Source: Colletes latitarsis (taxonomy: Eukaryota > Arthropoda > Insecta > Hymenoptera > Colletidae). Taken from it: a DNA stretch of 64,000 nucleotides. Below are positions 17,007 through 27,421 of the stretch, piece by piece. Made by a program: the position numbers and the translations under genes. The notes under the pieces were generated by a model. That model did no database searches and was not told the origin of the DNA. It saw nothing but the letters and a program-made list of their open reading frames with translations. The stretch is taken from the NCBI RefSeq assembly GCF_051014445.1, contig NW_027488368.1, positions 28,184,001-28,248,000 of the forward strand, read 5' to 3'. Position 1 is the stretch's first letter. Each line of letters begins with the position of its first letter.

Positions 17007-19168
17007 TTTTTTTTTTTTTTTTTTTTTTTTTTTGTCGTGGGGAAAATCTTCGAAAGACACCCTCCCACCTCTTTGGGGAGAGGCGGGAGGGTTGTGTGGG
17101 ATTCCCCGTGCCCGTAGAATGACGGGCGCGGGACCTACCCACTAAAAACTCCACGGTGACCCTTCCGCACGATTTGGGAGGATACCGGGAATCGCTCCAA
17201 GCATTCTCCCGGTATCCTCCCCGTGCCCGCGCCCATCCCCGGGGGGGCCAAACGGTCCCCCCGGGAGACACACTGTCTCATAGCGGCAGGACGGGGCCAC
17301 TCCATCCCGCCGCCATCCGTCCCGGGGCCGCATTTAGTGGCGGGCTGCGAGCCGCAACCCGCAACCGCCTGCGACCCCGTTTCTACCCCTCGGCGGCCGG
17401 GAGCTGATGGCCGCTCCAGGCCACCGAGGGTGCCTCCCCGTGGGCTGGACCCACCCGGTCCGACCCATCGCCGCCTGGCGGGAGGAGGCACCCCTCAGGG
17501 CCCCCCTCCCAGCCAGGGTCATCCGCCGCGCAAAGGCCGCCGCCCGCGACGCCTGGCGCCCAGGCGACGCCCTCGCGCCACCATACGAGCGCGAGCCTCA
17601 GCGCGCCGCTGAAGCACGCGCTCCCTTCCCGCGGCCTCCTTTTGCAGCATTACGGTCTCGCAGAAGGAGGCCACGGCCCTCCACTTCCTCTCGCTGCCGA
17701 GCATGGCGCGCACCACACCCGGCAGCGAGACATCCCGCCCTATGACGCCGACCAGGACACGACGCTCCCCCTCCCAAGCTGGGCATACCTGGAGGGTATG
17801 ATCAGCCGTGTCCTGCTCGGCGTCACAATGGCAGCAACGCGCCGTCGGCTCCTTCCCTATCCGGCACAGGTATCTTCCGAAGCTACCATGCCCGGAAAAT
17901 ACCTGTGCCATCCGGTAAGTAAGGCTTCCATGGCCTCTGTCCAGCCACTCACACAGGAGTGGCCGAACAGCCCCGACTGTCCGATGCCCCGCAGTTCACA
18001 GGGCCAACCGCTCCTGCCACGCGAGCACCACGAACTGTCGGGCCTGACGTTTCAAATCGCCCCAAGCAGGTTCCTGCTCTCCCGGGACCGCCCCCACTCC
18101 CGCGCGACGGTCGACACGATGACGATACATCATCGCATGCGACCGCGCGAGGAGATCCATGGGGGGCATCCCCGCAAGAACCGTCGCCGCCTCATGCAAC
18201 ACGGTCCGGTAGCCGCGGACGACCCTCAGCGCCATCCGCCTCTGCACCCGACGCAGCATCGTCATGCTTTGCCGGGAGGCCGCCAGGTCGTCCGCCCAGA
18301 GGGGGCCCCGTATAGGGCCACCGACTGAAACATTGCCACATAGAGGCGGCGAACTCGTCCCGCCGGGCCCCCGAGTTTGTGGAGGATCCGGCCTGAAGCC
18401 GCGACCATCCTCTCCAACCGGGGAACCAGGCAGCGGAAATGCTCCTCGAAGCGCCAGTGGCTATCGAGGATCAGCCCCAGATACCTCATCCGGGGCTTCA
18501 CCTCGATATCAGCCCCACCCACCCGGATCTGAGGGGGTGGCGGATCCTGCCGAGGTGAGTGGAACGCTATCACCTCGGTCTTATGGACCGCCACCGTCAT
18601 CCCCATCCCCCTGATCCGGTCGACGACGCGTTGCGCCCCCTCCTCGGCGAGGCGCTTGGCCCTCCCCCACTGAGCCCCGACGGCCAGCACCAGTGTGTCA
18701 TCTGCGTAACACACGGCACTGACGCCGTCGTGGAGGTCGGCCCGCAACACCGCGTCGTACGCGCTGTTCCACAGGAGTGGCCCGAGGACCGACCCCTGCG
18801 GAACCTCGCAGTAGACCCCCCTCCGCATATCACCATCCCGGCCCGGATACTCGATCCACCTGCCGCGGAGATAATCCCCGACGACTGCCCTGAGACACGG
18901 GGGTACCCGATGATATTCGAGCCCCCTCCGTATCACCCCCCAGGGAAGGGTGTTAAACGCGTTGGCAATATCCAGCGATACCGCCATCGCCACCCCTCCC
19001 CGGGAGACGGCCGACTCCGAGAGGACCCTGACCCGACTGATCGCGTCGACCGTCGACCGGCCCCCCCCCCCGGAAACCGTACAGGCAGTCGGCCAGGCCC
19101 GGAGCACCCCGCGACAGGTGCTCGACGAGGCGGGCAGCAATCACTCGCTCGAAGAGCTTGCCCACCTT
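17007..19168 (-). mobile_element. Family I subfamily b copy, cut by a later insertion
   Basis: On the minus strand it has a poly(A) (T run 17007-17033), the hairpin 3' UTR (17034-17518) and ORF2 from the C-terminus (17519) back to about codon 514 (KLFERVIAARLVEHL). There it stops exactly at the 5' end of the next family I copy (19169). ORF2 is broken: a TGA near 17955, a frame change near 18265 and a G/C run expanded to 11 at 19070-19081, which shifts the frame beside the FRGGRS motif. Its missing 5' half should have lain beyond the inserted element. Confidence 0.92.
17519..19168 (-). pseudogene. ORF2 of the subfamily-b copy, broken
   Basis: This is reverse-transcriptase and C-terminal coding sequence with motif A SLDIANAF, a motif B in which PQGSVLGP is kept, and CYADDTLVLA. 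The C-terminal finger with CCHCDAEQDTADHTL is intact at 17770-17830. At least one stop and two frameshifts make it non-functional. It differs from copy 1 at many codons, mostly conservatively, so the subfamily was under coding constraint before this copy died. Confidence 0.85.
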
Positions 19169-19318
19169 CCCTCAGGGGCTGCCAGCCTTTCAGCTGCAGT
19201 ACGGGCTTAACGAACCCGGGGTACCCGAGTCATACACACACCGTAAGCCTCCTGTTGGTCGTCACAACGACCCATTCACAATTCCCTATTGGTTTTGTGA
19301 ATGGTACGTGACGGCAGG

Positions 19319-19331
19319 AGGAACGGGGGTC
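19319..19331. repeat. 13-bp target-site duplication, left copy
   Basis: AGGAACGGGGGTC, within the 5' UTR of the host element; repeated at 25318-25330 on the other side of the intact insertion. Confidence 0.93.
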
Positions 19332-19353
19332 TTTTTTTTTTTTTTTTTTTTTT

Positions 19354-19869
19354 GTCGTGGGGAAAATCTTCGAAAGACTCCCTCCCACCTCCTAGGGGAG
19401 AGGTGGGAGGGGTGTGTGGGATTCCCCGCGCCCGTACAACGACAGGCGCGTGACCTACCCACTAAAAACCCCACGGTGACCCTTCGGCACGCTTTGGGAG
19501 GATACCGGGAATCGCTCGAAGCATTCTTCCGGTATCCTCCCCGTGCCCGCGCTTTCGCGCCCATCCCCCGGGGGGACAATCGGTCCCCCCAGTAGACACA
19601 CTGCCTCATAGCGGCGGGACGGGGCCACTCCATCCTGCCGCTATCCGTCCCGGGGCCGCGTTTAGTGGCGGCTGCGAGCCCCAACTCGCAACCGCCCGCG
19701 ACCCCGTTTCCACCCCTCGGCGGCCGGGCGTTCATGGCCGCACCAGACCGCTGAGGGTGCCTCCCCTTGCGTCGGACCGGTAGAGGGAGGCACTCCTACC
19801 CCCAACCGGTCCGACCCGGCGCCGCCTGGCGGGAGGAGGGTCCCCTCAGGACCCCCCTCCCAGCCTAGG
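19354..19869 (-). other. 3' UTR of the intact family I copy
   Basis: Same length and hairpin array as at 4496-5011 and nearly identical in sequence. It carries a few substitutions, such as a changed loop in the terminal CTCCCACCTC hairpin (CCCTAGG in place of CCCAAGG). Confidence 0.8.
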
Positions 19870-22800
19870 TCATCCGCCACGCCGAGGCGGCCGCCCGCGA
19901 CGCCTCGCGACCGGGCGACGACCTCGGGCCACCGCACGAGCGCGAGCTTCAGCGCGCCGCTGAAGCTCGCGCTCCCTCCCCGCGGCCTCCTTCTGCAACA
20001 TTACGTTCTCGCAGAAGGAGGCCACGGCCCTCCACTTCTCCTCGCTGCCGAGCATGGCGCGCACCACGCCCGGCAGCGAGATATCCCGCCCGACGACGCC
20101 GACCAGGACACGGCGCTCCCCCTCCCACGCGGGGCATACCTCCAGGGTATGATCCGCCGTGTCCTGCTCAGCGTCGCAGTGGCAGCAACGCGCCGTCGGC
20201 TCCTTCCCTATCCGGCACAGGTATCTTCCGAAGCTGCCATGCCCGGAAAATACCTGTGCCAGCCGGTAGGTGAGGCTGCCATGGCCTCTGTCCAGCCACT
20301 CCTTCAGGAGTGGCCGAACAGCCCCGACAGTCCGGTGCCCCGCGGTTGGCAGAGCCAGCCGCTCCTGCCACGCGAGCAACACGGACTGCCGGGCCTGGCG
20401 CTTCAAATCGCCCCAAGCAGGTTCCTGCCCGCCCGGGACCGCCCCCACCCCCGCGCGACGGTCGACGCGGTGCCGGTACATCACCGCGTGCGACCGCGCG
20501 AGCAGGTCCATGGGCGGCATCCCCGCTAGAACCGTCGCCGCCTCATGTGACACGGTCCGATACCCGCGGACGACCCTGAGCGCCATGCGCCTCTGCACCC
20601 GACGCAGCATAGTCATGCTGCGCCGGGAGGCAGCCAGGTCGTCCGCCCAGACGGGGGCCCCGTATAGGGCCACCGACTGGACCATTGCCACATAGAGGCG
20701 ACGAACTCGGCCCGCCGGGCCCCCCAGGTTGGGCAGGATCCGGCCCAGAGCCGCAACCATCCTTTCCAACCGGGGGACCAGGCAGCGGAAATGCTTCTCG
20801 AAACGCCAGTGGCTATCGAGGATCAGCCCCAGATACCTGATCTGGGGCTTCACCTCGATGTCAGCCCCACCCACCCGAATCAGAGGGGGTGGCGGATCCT
20901 GCCGAGGTGAATGAAACGCAATCACCTCGGTCTTATGGACCGCCACCGTCATCCCCATCCCCCTGATCCGGTCGACGACGCGTTGCGACCCCTCCTCCGC
21001 GCGACGCATGGCCCTCCCCCAGTGCGCCCCGACGGCCAGCACCAGTGTGTCATCCGCATAACACACCGTGCTGACGCCGTCGGGGAGGCCGGCCCGCAAC
21101 ACCGAGTCGTACGCGATGTTCCACAGGAGTGGCCCGAGGACCGACCCCTGCGGAACACCGCAGTACACCTCCCTCCGCATATCACCATCCCGGCCCGGAT
21201 ACTCGATCCACCTGCCGCGGAGATAATCCCCGACGACCGCCCTGAGACAAGGGGGGACTCGATGATATTCGAGCCCCCTCCTTATCTCTTCCCAGGGGAG
21301 GGTGTTAAAGGCATTGGCAATATCCAAGGATATTGCCAATGCCACCCCTCCCCGGGAGACGGCCGCCTCCGAGAGGGCCCTCACACGACCTATCGCGTCG
21401 ATAGTCGATCGGCCCCCCCGGAAACCGAACTGGCAGTCGGCCAGACCGGGATCACCCCGCGACAGGTGCTCGACGAGGCGGGCAGCAATCACACGCTCGA
21501 AGAGCTTGCCCACCTCGTCGAGGAGACAAATGGGCCGGTATGCGGAGGGAGACTCCGCGGGCCGACCCTCCTTCCGGAGGAGGACCATCCTCGCCACCTT
21601 CCAACTGGGGGGGAATCGCCCGTCCCTCAGGCAGCGGTCGAACAACCGCCTGAGGTCGGCCCCAAGGACGCCCTGGGTCAAGACCCAAACCCGGCCGGGC
21701 ACACCATCCGGACCCGGGGCCGTGTTACGAACCCCGAGCCGTCTGATGGCCGCTGCCAGCTCCTCCTGCGTGACCCCCAGCTCGGCCGTCCACTCCACTG
21801 GGACAGCCGCCGCCGCCGGAGGACGCGGTCCCCTCTCCCCAATTGGGAAGAGTGTATTGACCACGTCCTCCAGCAGCCGGGAGTCAAGACCCTCGGTGAC
21901 GGGGGGCGCCCACGGGCGGAGCTTATTCAGCACCACCTTATATGGGCGCCCCCATGGATCGTCATCAAGGGTCTGGAGGAGCTCCTTCCATGCCTGGGTC
22001 TTGGCCCGTTTGATGGCGACCTGCAGAGCAACCCGCGCCACGCGGTATGCTCCATACAGGTCATCAGCTGCCCTCGCTCGCGCCACGCCGTCGCCTGTAC
22101 GTTGACGACGGCGCGCGCGGGTGTACTGGCGTCGGGCGCGGACAGTCGCGACTCGCAACTCCGCGATCGCGTCCGACCACCAGTACACCGCCCGGCGAGG
22201 AGAAGCCCGCCCGACCCGAGGCATCGCCGCGTCGCAAATACCCGCGACCAATGCTCCGAGCCGGGCGACCTCCTCCTCTATGCTCGGCAACTCGGCCGCT
22301 CCCTGCGGCCAAGTTGCAGCGAGGGCAGCTGCCATCAGGGCGTCCTTGTCCAGGCGCCGAAGCGCCCAGCGGCGTGGTGGCGTGCCACGCAGGCGGCCGT
22401 GTCGGGATGCACTCGCGGCGGCAGAGACCTCCATCCGGATGTACCGGTGATCGGAGAGTGTCTCTGCCCCCGCGACCACGTGCCAACCCGACACCATGCG
22501 CACGGCGTTGGGGGTCGCGAATCCAACATCCACGATGGACCCCCCATATCGCCGCACGCATGTGTGCTCCGACCCCCGGTTCAATACCCGGAGGTCGAGC
22601 CCCGCCGCCCAATCGCCCAGGATCCCGCCGCGAACGGTGGTCCTGGGGGATCCCCAAGCCACCGACTTGGCATTAAAATCCCCCAGGACCAGCACCGGCC
22701 GGGCCGCGTAGCGCTGCACGCATGCCGCGACCTCGGCCAAGTACAGCTCGAACGCAGCGTGACCGCTACGGGGCGAAATGTAGCACCCCACCACAGCGAC

Positions 22801-23052
22801 TCCCCCCCAGTCCACGGCGACGAATCCCCGACCGCGCTCCAACAAGGAGAACGGTGGGGACCCGTCGCCCCCTCCCCATACCGTCGCCACCAAGCCGTCC
22901 GCGTCGCCCACCCAATGAGGGTGATCAGGGACGCGGTACGGCTCGGCGGCGACCGCTAGGCCAACCCCCCACTCCGCGAGGACTTGGGACATCAAGTCCT
23001 GTGCCGCGCGGCAGTGGTTGAGGTTGGCCTGGAGGAGGAGGCGGGGCGGCAT
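19870..23052 (-). CDS. ORF2 endonuclease-reverse transcriptase, intact copy (1060 aa)
   Basis: Same architecture as the protein at 1313-4495 and the same length, with only scattered substitutions. The endonuclease has E37, D125/N127 and the SDH triplet at 200-202. The reverse transcriptase has APGPDG, SLDIANAF, GVPQGSVLGP and CYADD. The C-terminal CX2CX8HX4C knuckle is at 956-973. Translation would start at the ATG of the TAATG overlap at 23052. Because ORF1 and both UTRs are also intact, this is the best candidate in the window for a source of active enzyme, able to mobilise itself and possibly 5'-truncated relatives that share its 3' UTR. Confidence 0.96.
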   Translation of the reverse strand: MPPRLLLQANLNHCRAAQDLMSQVLAEWGVGLAVAAEPYRVPDHPHWVGDADGLVATVWGGGDGSPPFSLLERGRGFVAVDWGGVAVVGCYISPRSGHAAFELYLAEVAACVQRYAARPVLVLGDFNAKSVAWGSPRTTVRGGILGDWAAGLDLRVLNRGSEHTCVRRYGGSIVDVGFATPNAVRMVSGWHVVAGAETLSDHRYIRMEVSAAASASRHGRLRGTPPRRWALRRLDKDALMAAALAATWPQGAAELPSIEEEVARLGALVAGICDAAMPRVGRASPRRAVYWWSDAIAELRVATVRARRQYTRARRRQRTGDGVARARAADDLYGAYRVARVALQVAIKRAKTQAWKELLQTLDDDPWGRPYKVVLNKLRPWAPPVTEGLDSRLLEDVVNTLFPIGERGPRPPAAAAVPVEWTAELGVTQEELAAAIRRLGVRNTAPGPDGVPGRVWVLTQGVLGADLRRLFDRCLRDGRFPPSWKVARMVLLRKEGRPAESPSAYRPICLLDEVGKLFERVIAARLVEHLSRGDPGLADCQFGFRGGRSTIDAIGRVRALSEAAVSRGGVALAISLDIANAFNTLPWEEIRRGLEYHRVPPCLRAVVGDYLRGRWIEYPGRDGDMRREVYCGVPQGSVLGPLLWNIAYDSVLRAGLPDGVSTVCYADDTLVLAVGAHWGRAMRRAEEGSQRVVDRIRGMGMTVAVHKTEVIAFHSPRQDPPPPLIRVGGADIEVKPQIRYLGLILDSHWRFEKHFRCLVPRLERMVAALGRILPNLGGPAGRVRRLYVAMVQSVALYGAPVWADDLAASRRSMTMLRRVQRRMALRVVRGYRTVSHEAATVLAGMPPMDLLARSHAVMYRHRVDRRAGVGAVPGGQEPAWGDLKRQARQSVLLAWQERLALPTAGHRTVGAVRPLLKEWLDRGHGSLTYRLAQVFSGHGSFGRYLCRIGKEPTARCCHCDAEQDTADHTLEVCPAWEGERRVLVGVVGRDISLPGVVRAMLGSEEKWRAVASFCENVMLQKEAAGRERELQRRAEARARAVARGRRPVARRRGRPPRRGG

Positions 23053-24929
23053 TAATTAATGGCCGCGCCAGCCTCCTCCCGGCCGTCCGTCCCCGTAGCA
23101 CCGTCCACCTCCATGGAGGACGATGCCACCGCCCTCGGCACCGGAGCCGGTGCAGCCCGCCTCTTCCTCTCCTTCCGGGAGGGGGGGGAGCACTTCTTGC
23201 TCCCCACCCTGTGATCGGCTGGCCTCCCCATGTCCGCACACAGCGGGCAGTGGGGGGCCGCCGAGCACTGGCTCGCACGGTGCTCTTTGGCACCGCAGCG
23301 GTAACACTGACCGCTGCGGTCCACCGGCGAGGTGCACCACTGCCTCACGTGCCCCAATTCGAGGCAGCGGTGACACTGGAGCGGGCGCGGCGCGAGGATT
23401 TCCACTCGCGCCGAAACCCACCCCACCAACACCCTCCCGGATTCCGCCACCTTACGGGCGGCGGAGAGGGGGCACCGGGCCCACACCGACCCGAGGCCGG
23501 AGGGCGACCTGCGGATCTCTCCGATCCGCAGGTCCTCCACAGGACAGTCCCCCGCCCTCGCAAGGGCACGGGACACATCCTGTGCGCTGACCGAGTCGTC
23601 CAGCCCACAAACGCGCATCTCCGTGCGCTTCGTGGGCCGGGCGACCCGGACACCTCGCTCGCCCAGCTGCTCCCGGAGCCTCTGGGCGAGACGATCCGCC
23701 TTCGCGCCGCCTTCTGCACCGGGGATCTCCAGCAAGAGACCCCCGGTCACGGCCCTCTTCGCCCTCACGGAGGCGATGCCCAGCTCTTCCAGGGAGATAT
23801 TCTCCCTGGCGAGCCGCATCGCCTCCGCGAGGGTCAGGTCGCCCCCCTGCGCAACGGTCAGCGTCACCGCTGCCGTTTTTGGGGGACGACCTGGTCGTGC
23901 CTTCCCATCCTTCGCGGCCTTTACCTTGGCCGCCGGCGGCGGAGGCGGAGGCCGCGGTTGCGAGGCCTTCCTCGCCGCCCGCTTCGCCTTCCGCCCCACC
24001 ACCTCACTCCACGCCACCCCCCCTTGGGAGGGTGCTGTGGAGGACGCGACCACCGCGACCACGGGTACACCACCCCCCTTGGGGGTCGCGACCCGGGGCC
24101 CTGGTGCCGCAACGCTGGGCGGAGCCTTCACTCCGCCCTTCTTTGCCTTCCCCGACTGTACCGGAACAGGTCGGGGAGGCACCGCCTTCCTGCTGACCGC
24201 TCTTCCGGCGAGGAGCTCCTCCCGGAAGGCGGCCAGCTTGCCATCAATCATGTCCCCAATCCTCCTCAGAAGATCGTCTTCTGAGGAGGACGGGGACTTC
24301 TTCACGAGCGGAGTGCGGGTGGAGGGGCCCGCGGTGCCCCGCACCACTGCCGCCGCACTCCGCTTATTTACCTCCGCCGAGGGACGCGGCGGTGGAGGAG
24401 CAGGGAGGATGGGAGGGAGGGCCGCGCTGTTCCACAGCGCCTCTGCCCTCCTCCTCCCCTGTCGCTCCTCCTCCAACAGGAGCTGCAGACGGGCGTTCCG
24501 CCCTCTGAGCTCCCGCGCCGCCTCCCTCATTTCCTCCGCCGCGGCCTTCAGGGCCTCCGCGCCACCGCTTTTCTGCCCCTTAAAGGCGCAGGCAGCGGCG
24601 ACTTTCTCCACCCGCCTCAGGGACGAGGAGATCCTCTCCGATATCTCCTCGGTCACCTCGTCCCTGAGGCAACTCAGCCTCACCGACGGGCTCATCGCCC
24701 CGCCCACCCCGACGACGGCCTGCCCCGTCCTCTTCCTCTTAGAGCCTATGTGGCTCGTGCTGGAGGAGAAGGACGAGACCGACGCCGTCTCGTCGTCCTC
24801 CTCCACCCTCCACGAAGCCGGACCTGGCGCTGAGTGGGGCGCGAGCGCCGCCACCCTAACCCCAACCCCGTCTCCGTCCTCCCCAACCGACAAAACCCGC
24901 CCCATCCCCATTTTATTTTCAGTGTACAT
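23052..24929 (-). CDS. ORF1 gag-like protein, intact copy (625 aa)
   Basis: This is the RNA-binding partner of ORF2. The chosen start is the ATG at 24929 (MYTENKMGMGR). The frame extends 12 codons further to a GTG, which is unlikely to start translation in a eukaryote. Residues about 40-75 form a Ser/acidic stretch (EEDDETASVSS). A charged coiled-coil-like region lies at about 110-175 (AAEEMREAARELRGRNARLQ). A long Pro/Ala/Lys-rich linker follows, then a segment at about 385-510 like the RNA-binding middle domain. Three zinc knuckles at 519-580 close the protein, followed by a Lys/Arg cluster. The stop overlaps the ORF2 start as TAATG. Confidence 0.93.
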   Translation of the reverse strand: MYTENKMGMGRVLSVGEDGDGVGVRVAALAPHSAPGPASWRVEEDDETASVSSFSSSTSHIGSKRKRTGQAVVGVGGAMSPSVRLSCLRDEVTEEISERISSSLRRVEKVAAACAFKGQKSGGAEALKAAAEEMREAARELRGRNARLQLLLEEERQGRRRAEALWNSAALPPILPAPPPPRPSAEVNKRSAAAVVRGTAGPSTRTPLVKKSPSSSEDDLLRRIGDMIDGKLAAFREELLAGRAVSRKAVPPRPVPVQSGKAKKGGVKAPPSVAAPGPRVATPKGGGVPVVAVVASSTAPSQGGVAWSEVVGRKAKRAARKASQPRPPPPPPAAKVKAAKDGKARPGRPPKTAAVTLTVAQGGDLTLAEAMRLARENISLEELGIASVRAKRAVTGGLLLEIPGAEGGAKADRLAQRLREQLGERGVRVARPTKRTEMRVCGLDDSVSAQDVSRALARAGDCPVEDLRIGEIRRSPSGLGSVWARCPLSAARKVAESGRVLVGWVSARVEILAPRPLQCHRCLELGHVRQWCTSPVDRSGQCYRCGAKEHRASQCSAAPHCPLCADMGRPADHRVGSKKCSPPSRKERKRRAAPAPVPRAVASSSMEVDGATGTDGREEAGAAIN

Positions 24930-25312
24930 AAAAATCCCACGAGATGGTCGGAAATAAAGGTCCACCCGGGCAGAGCCGCCTTACCCGGGTAAGCCTAATA
25001 CTCCGGGGGTTCGGCAGGTTCCCCGGAGGTGGTCGCTTGGGATTGGGCCTTCTCCCCCAACCATGCATCCCATCGCCGCGCACCATAGCTTAGGATTGGA
25101 GGGCGATTTTATAGAGTCGCCATACTCGTGGCCCAGGCGGTTAAGCCAAGACCCCCGTTCCTCCTGCCGTCACGTACCATTCACAAAACCAATAGGGAAT
25201 TGTGAATGGGTCGTTGTGACGACCAACAGGAGGCTTACGGTGTGTGTATGACTCGGGTACCCCGGGTTCGTTAAGCCCGTACTGCAGCTGAAAGGCTGGC
25301 AGCCCCTGAGGG
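24930..25312 (-). promoter_or_regulatory. 5' UTR of the intact copy, probable internal promoter region
   Basis: 383 bases from the element's 5' terminus to the ORF1 ATG. It starts with the short inverted repeat CCCTCAGGGG. The same sequence is present in the copies starting at 19169, 33257 and 63129. Non-LTR elements carry their own promoter in this region, so it is presumed to hold one (inference); no promoter motif was identified with confidence. Confidence 0.6.
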
Positions 25313-25317
25313 AAGGA

Positions 25318-25330
25318 AGGAACGGGGGTC
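25318..25330. repeat. 13-bp target-site duplication, right copy
   Basis: AGGAACGGGGGTC. After it the host 5' UTR continues with TTGGCTTAGCCGCC, as in the uninterrupted copy at 63290. Five extra bases (25313-25317) separate it from the element's own 5' end. Confidence 0.93.
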
Positions 25331-25550
25331 TTGGCTTAGCCGCCTGGGCCACGAGTATGGCGACTCTATAAAATCGCCCTCCAATCCTAAGCTATGGTGC
25401 GCGGCGATGGGATGCATGGTTGGGGGAGAAGGCCCAATCCCAAGCGACCACCTCCGGGGAACCTCCCGAACCCCCGGAGTATTAGGCTTACCCGGGTAAG
25501 GCGGCTCTGCCCGGGTGGACCTTTATTTCCGACCATCTTGTGGGATTATT

Positions 25551-27421
25551 ATGGACACAGAAAATAAAATGGGGTTGGGGCGGGTTTTGTCGGTTGGGGA
25601 GGACGGAGACGGGGTTGGGGTTAGGGTGGCGGCGCTCGCGCCCCACTCAGCGCCAGGTCCGGCTTCATGGAGGGTGGAGGAGGACGACGAGACGGCGTCG
25701 GTCTCGTCCTTCTCCTCCAGCACGAGCCACATAGGCTCTAAGAGGAAGAGGACGGGGCAGGCCGTCGTCGAGGTGGACGGGGCGATGAGCCCGTCGGTGA
25801 GGCTGAGTTGCCTCAGGGACGAGGTGACCGAGGAGATATCGGAGAGGATCTCCTCGTCCCTGAGGCGGGTGGAGAAAGTCGCCGCTGCCTGCGCCTTTAA
25901 GGGGCAGAAAAGCGGGGGTGCGGAGGCCCTGAAGGCCGCGGCGGAGGAAATGAGGGAGGCGGCGCGGGAGCTCAGAGGGCGGAACGCCCGTCTGCAGCTC
26001 CTGTTGGAGGAGGAGCGACAGGGGAGGAGGAGGTCAGAGGCGCTGTGGAACAGCGCGGCCCTCCCTCCCATCCTCCCTCCTCCTCCACCGCCGCGTCCCT
26101 CGGCGGAGGTAAATAAGCGGAGTGCGGCGGCAGTGGTGCCGGGCACCGCGGGCCCCTCCACCCGCACTCCGCCCGTGAAGAAGTCCCCGTCCTCCTCAGA
26201 AGACGATCTTCTGAGGAGGATTGGGGACATGATTGATGGCAAGCTGGCCGCCTTCCGGGAGGAGCTCCTCGCCGGAAGAGCGGTCAGCAGGAAGGCGGTG
26301 CCTCCCCGACCTGTTCCGGTACAGTCGGGGAAGGCAAAGAAGGGCGGAGTGAAGGCTCCGACCAGCGTTGCGGCACCAGGGCCCCGGGTCGCGACCCCCA
26401 AGGGGGGTGGTGTACCCGTGGTCGCGTCCTCCACAGCACCCTCCCAAGGGGGGGTGGCGTGGAGTGAGGTGGTGGGGCGGAAGGCGAAGCGGGCGGCGAG
26501 GAAGGCCTCGCAACCGCAGCCTCCGCCTCCGCCGCCGGCGGCCAAGGTAAAGGCCGCGAAGGTCGGGAAGGCACGACCAGGTCGTCCCCCAAAAACGGCA
26601 GCGGTGACGCTGACCGTTGCGCAGGGGGGCGACCTGACCCTCGCGGAGGCGATGCGGCTCGCCAGGGAGATATTCTCCCTGGAAGAGCTAGGCATCGCCT
26701 CCGTGAGGGCGAAGAGGGCCGTGACCGGGGGTCTCCTGCTGGAGATCCCCGGTGCAGAAGGCGGCGCGAAGGCGGATCGTCTTGCCCAGAGGCTCCGGGA
26801 GCAGCTGGGCGAGCGAGGTGTCCGGGTCGCCCGGCCCACGAAGCGCACGGAGATGCGCGTTTGTGGGCTGGACGACTCGGTCAGCGCACAGGATGTGTCC
26901 CGTGCCCTTGCGAGGGCGGGGGACTGTCCTGTGGAGGACCTGCGGATCGGAGAGATCCGCAGGTCGCACTCCGGCCTCGGGTCGGTGTGGGCCCGGTGCC
27001 CCCTCTCCGCCGCCCGTAAGGTGGCGGAATCCGGGAGGGTGTTGGTGGGGTGGGTTTCGGCGCGAGTGGAAATCCTCGCGCCGCGCCCGCTCCAGTGTCA
27101 CCGCTGCCTCGAATTGGGGCACGTGAGGCAGTGGTGCACCTCGCCGGTGGACCGCAGCGGTCAGTGTTACCGCTGCGGTGCCAAAGAGCACCGTGCGAGC
27201 CAGTGCTCGGCGGCCCCCCACTGCCCGCTGTGTGCGGACATGGGGAGGCCAGCCGATCACAGGGTGGGGAGCAAGAAGTGCTCCCCCCCCCCCCCCGGAA
27301 GGAGAGGAAGAGGCGAGCTGCACCGGCTCCGGTGCCGAGGGCGGTGGCATCGTCCTCCATGGAGGTGGACGGTGCTACGGGGACGGACGGCCGGGAGGAG
27401 GCTGGCGCGGCCATTAATTAA
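25551..27421 (+). pseudogene. ORF1 of the interrupted + strand copy, frameshifted near its end
   Basis: It starts at ATG 25551 (MDTENKMGLGR) and is readable through all three zinc knuckles. The C-rich tract just after them (27292-27305, 14 C) is two bases longer than the corresponding interval in copy 1 and lacks its internal T. The frame therefore changes in the last ~40 codons and runs on to a stop at 27546-27548, inside ORF2. The normal TAA at 27419-27421 is out of frame, so the stop-start coupling to ORF2 is lost. It also lacks one VVA repeat near codon 300 relative to copy 1. Confidence 0.88.

Larger units (their letters stand above)
19332..25317 (-). mobile_element. Family I full-length copy with both ORFs intact
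   Basis: This is the reference copy of the window. On the minus strand it has a 5' end CCCTCAGGGGCTGCC at 25312, a 5' UTR to 24930, ORF1 24929-23052, ORF2 23052-19870, a 3' UTR to 19354 and poly(A) at 19353-19332. Both ORFs are uninterrupted, all catalytic motifs are present and the flanking 13-bp target duplications are perfect, so it inserted recently as a complete unit. It is about 5.98 kb. It lies head to head with the rest of the element it interrupted. Confidence 0.96.
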
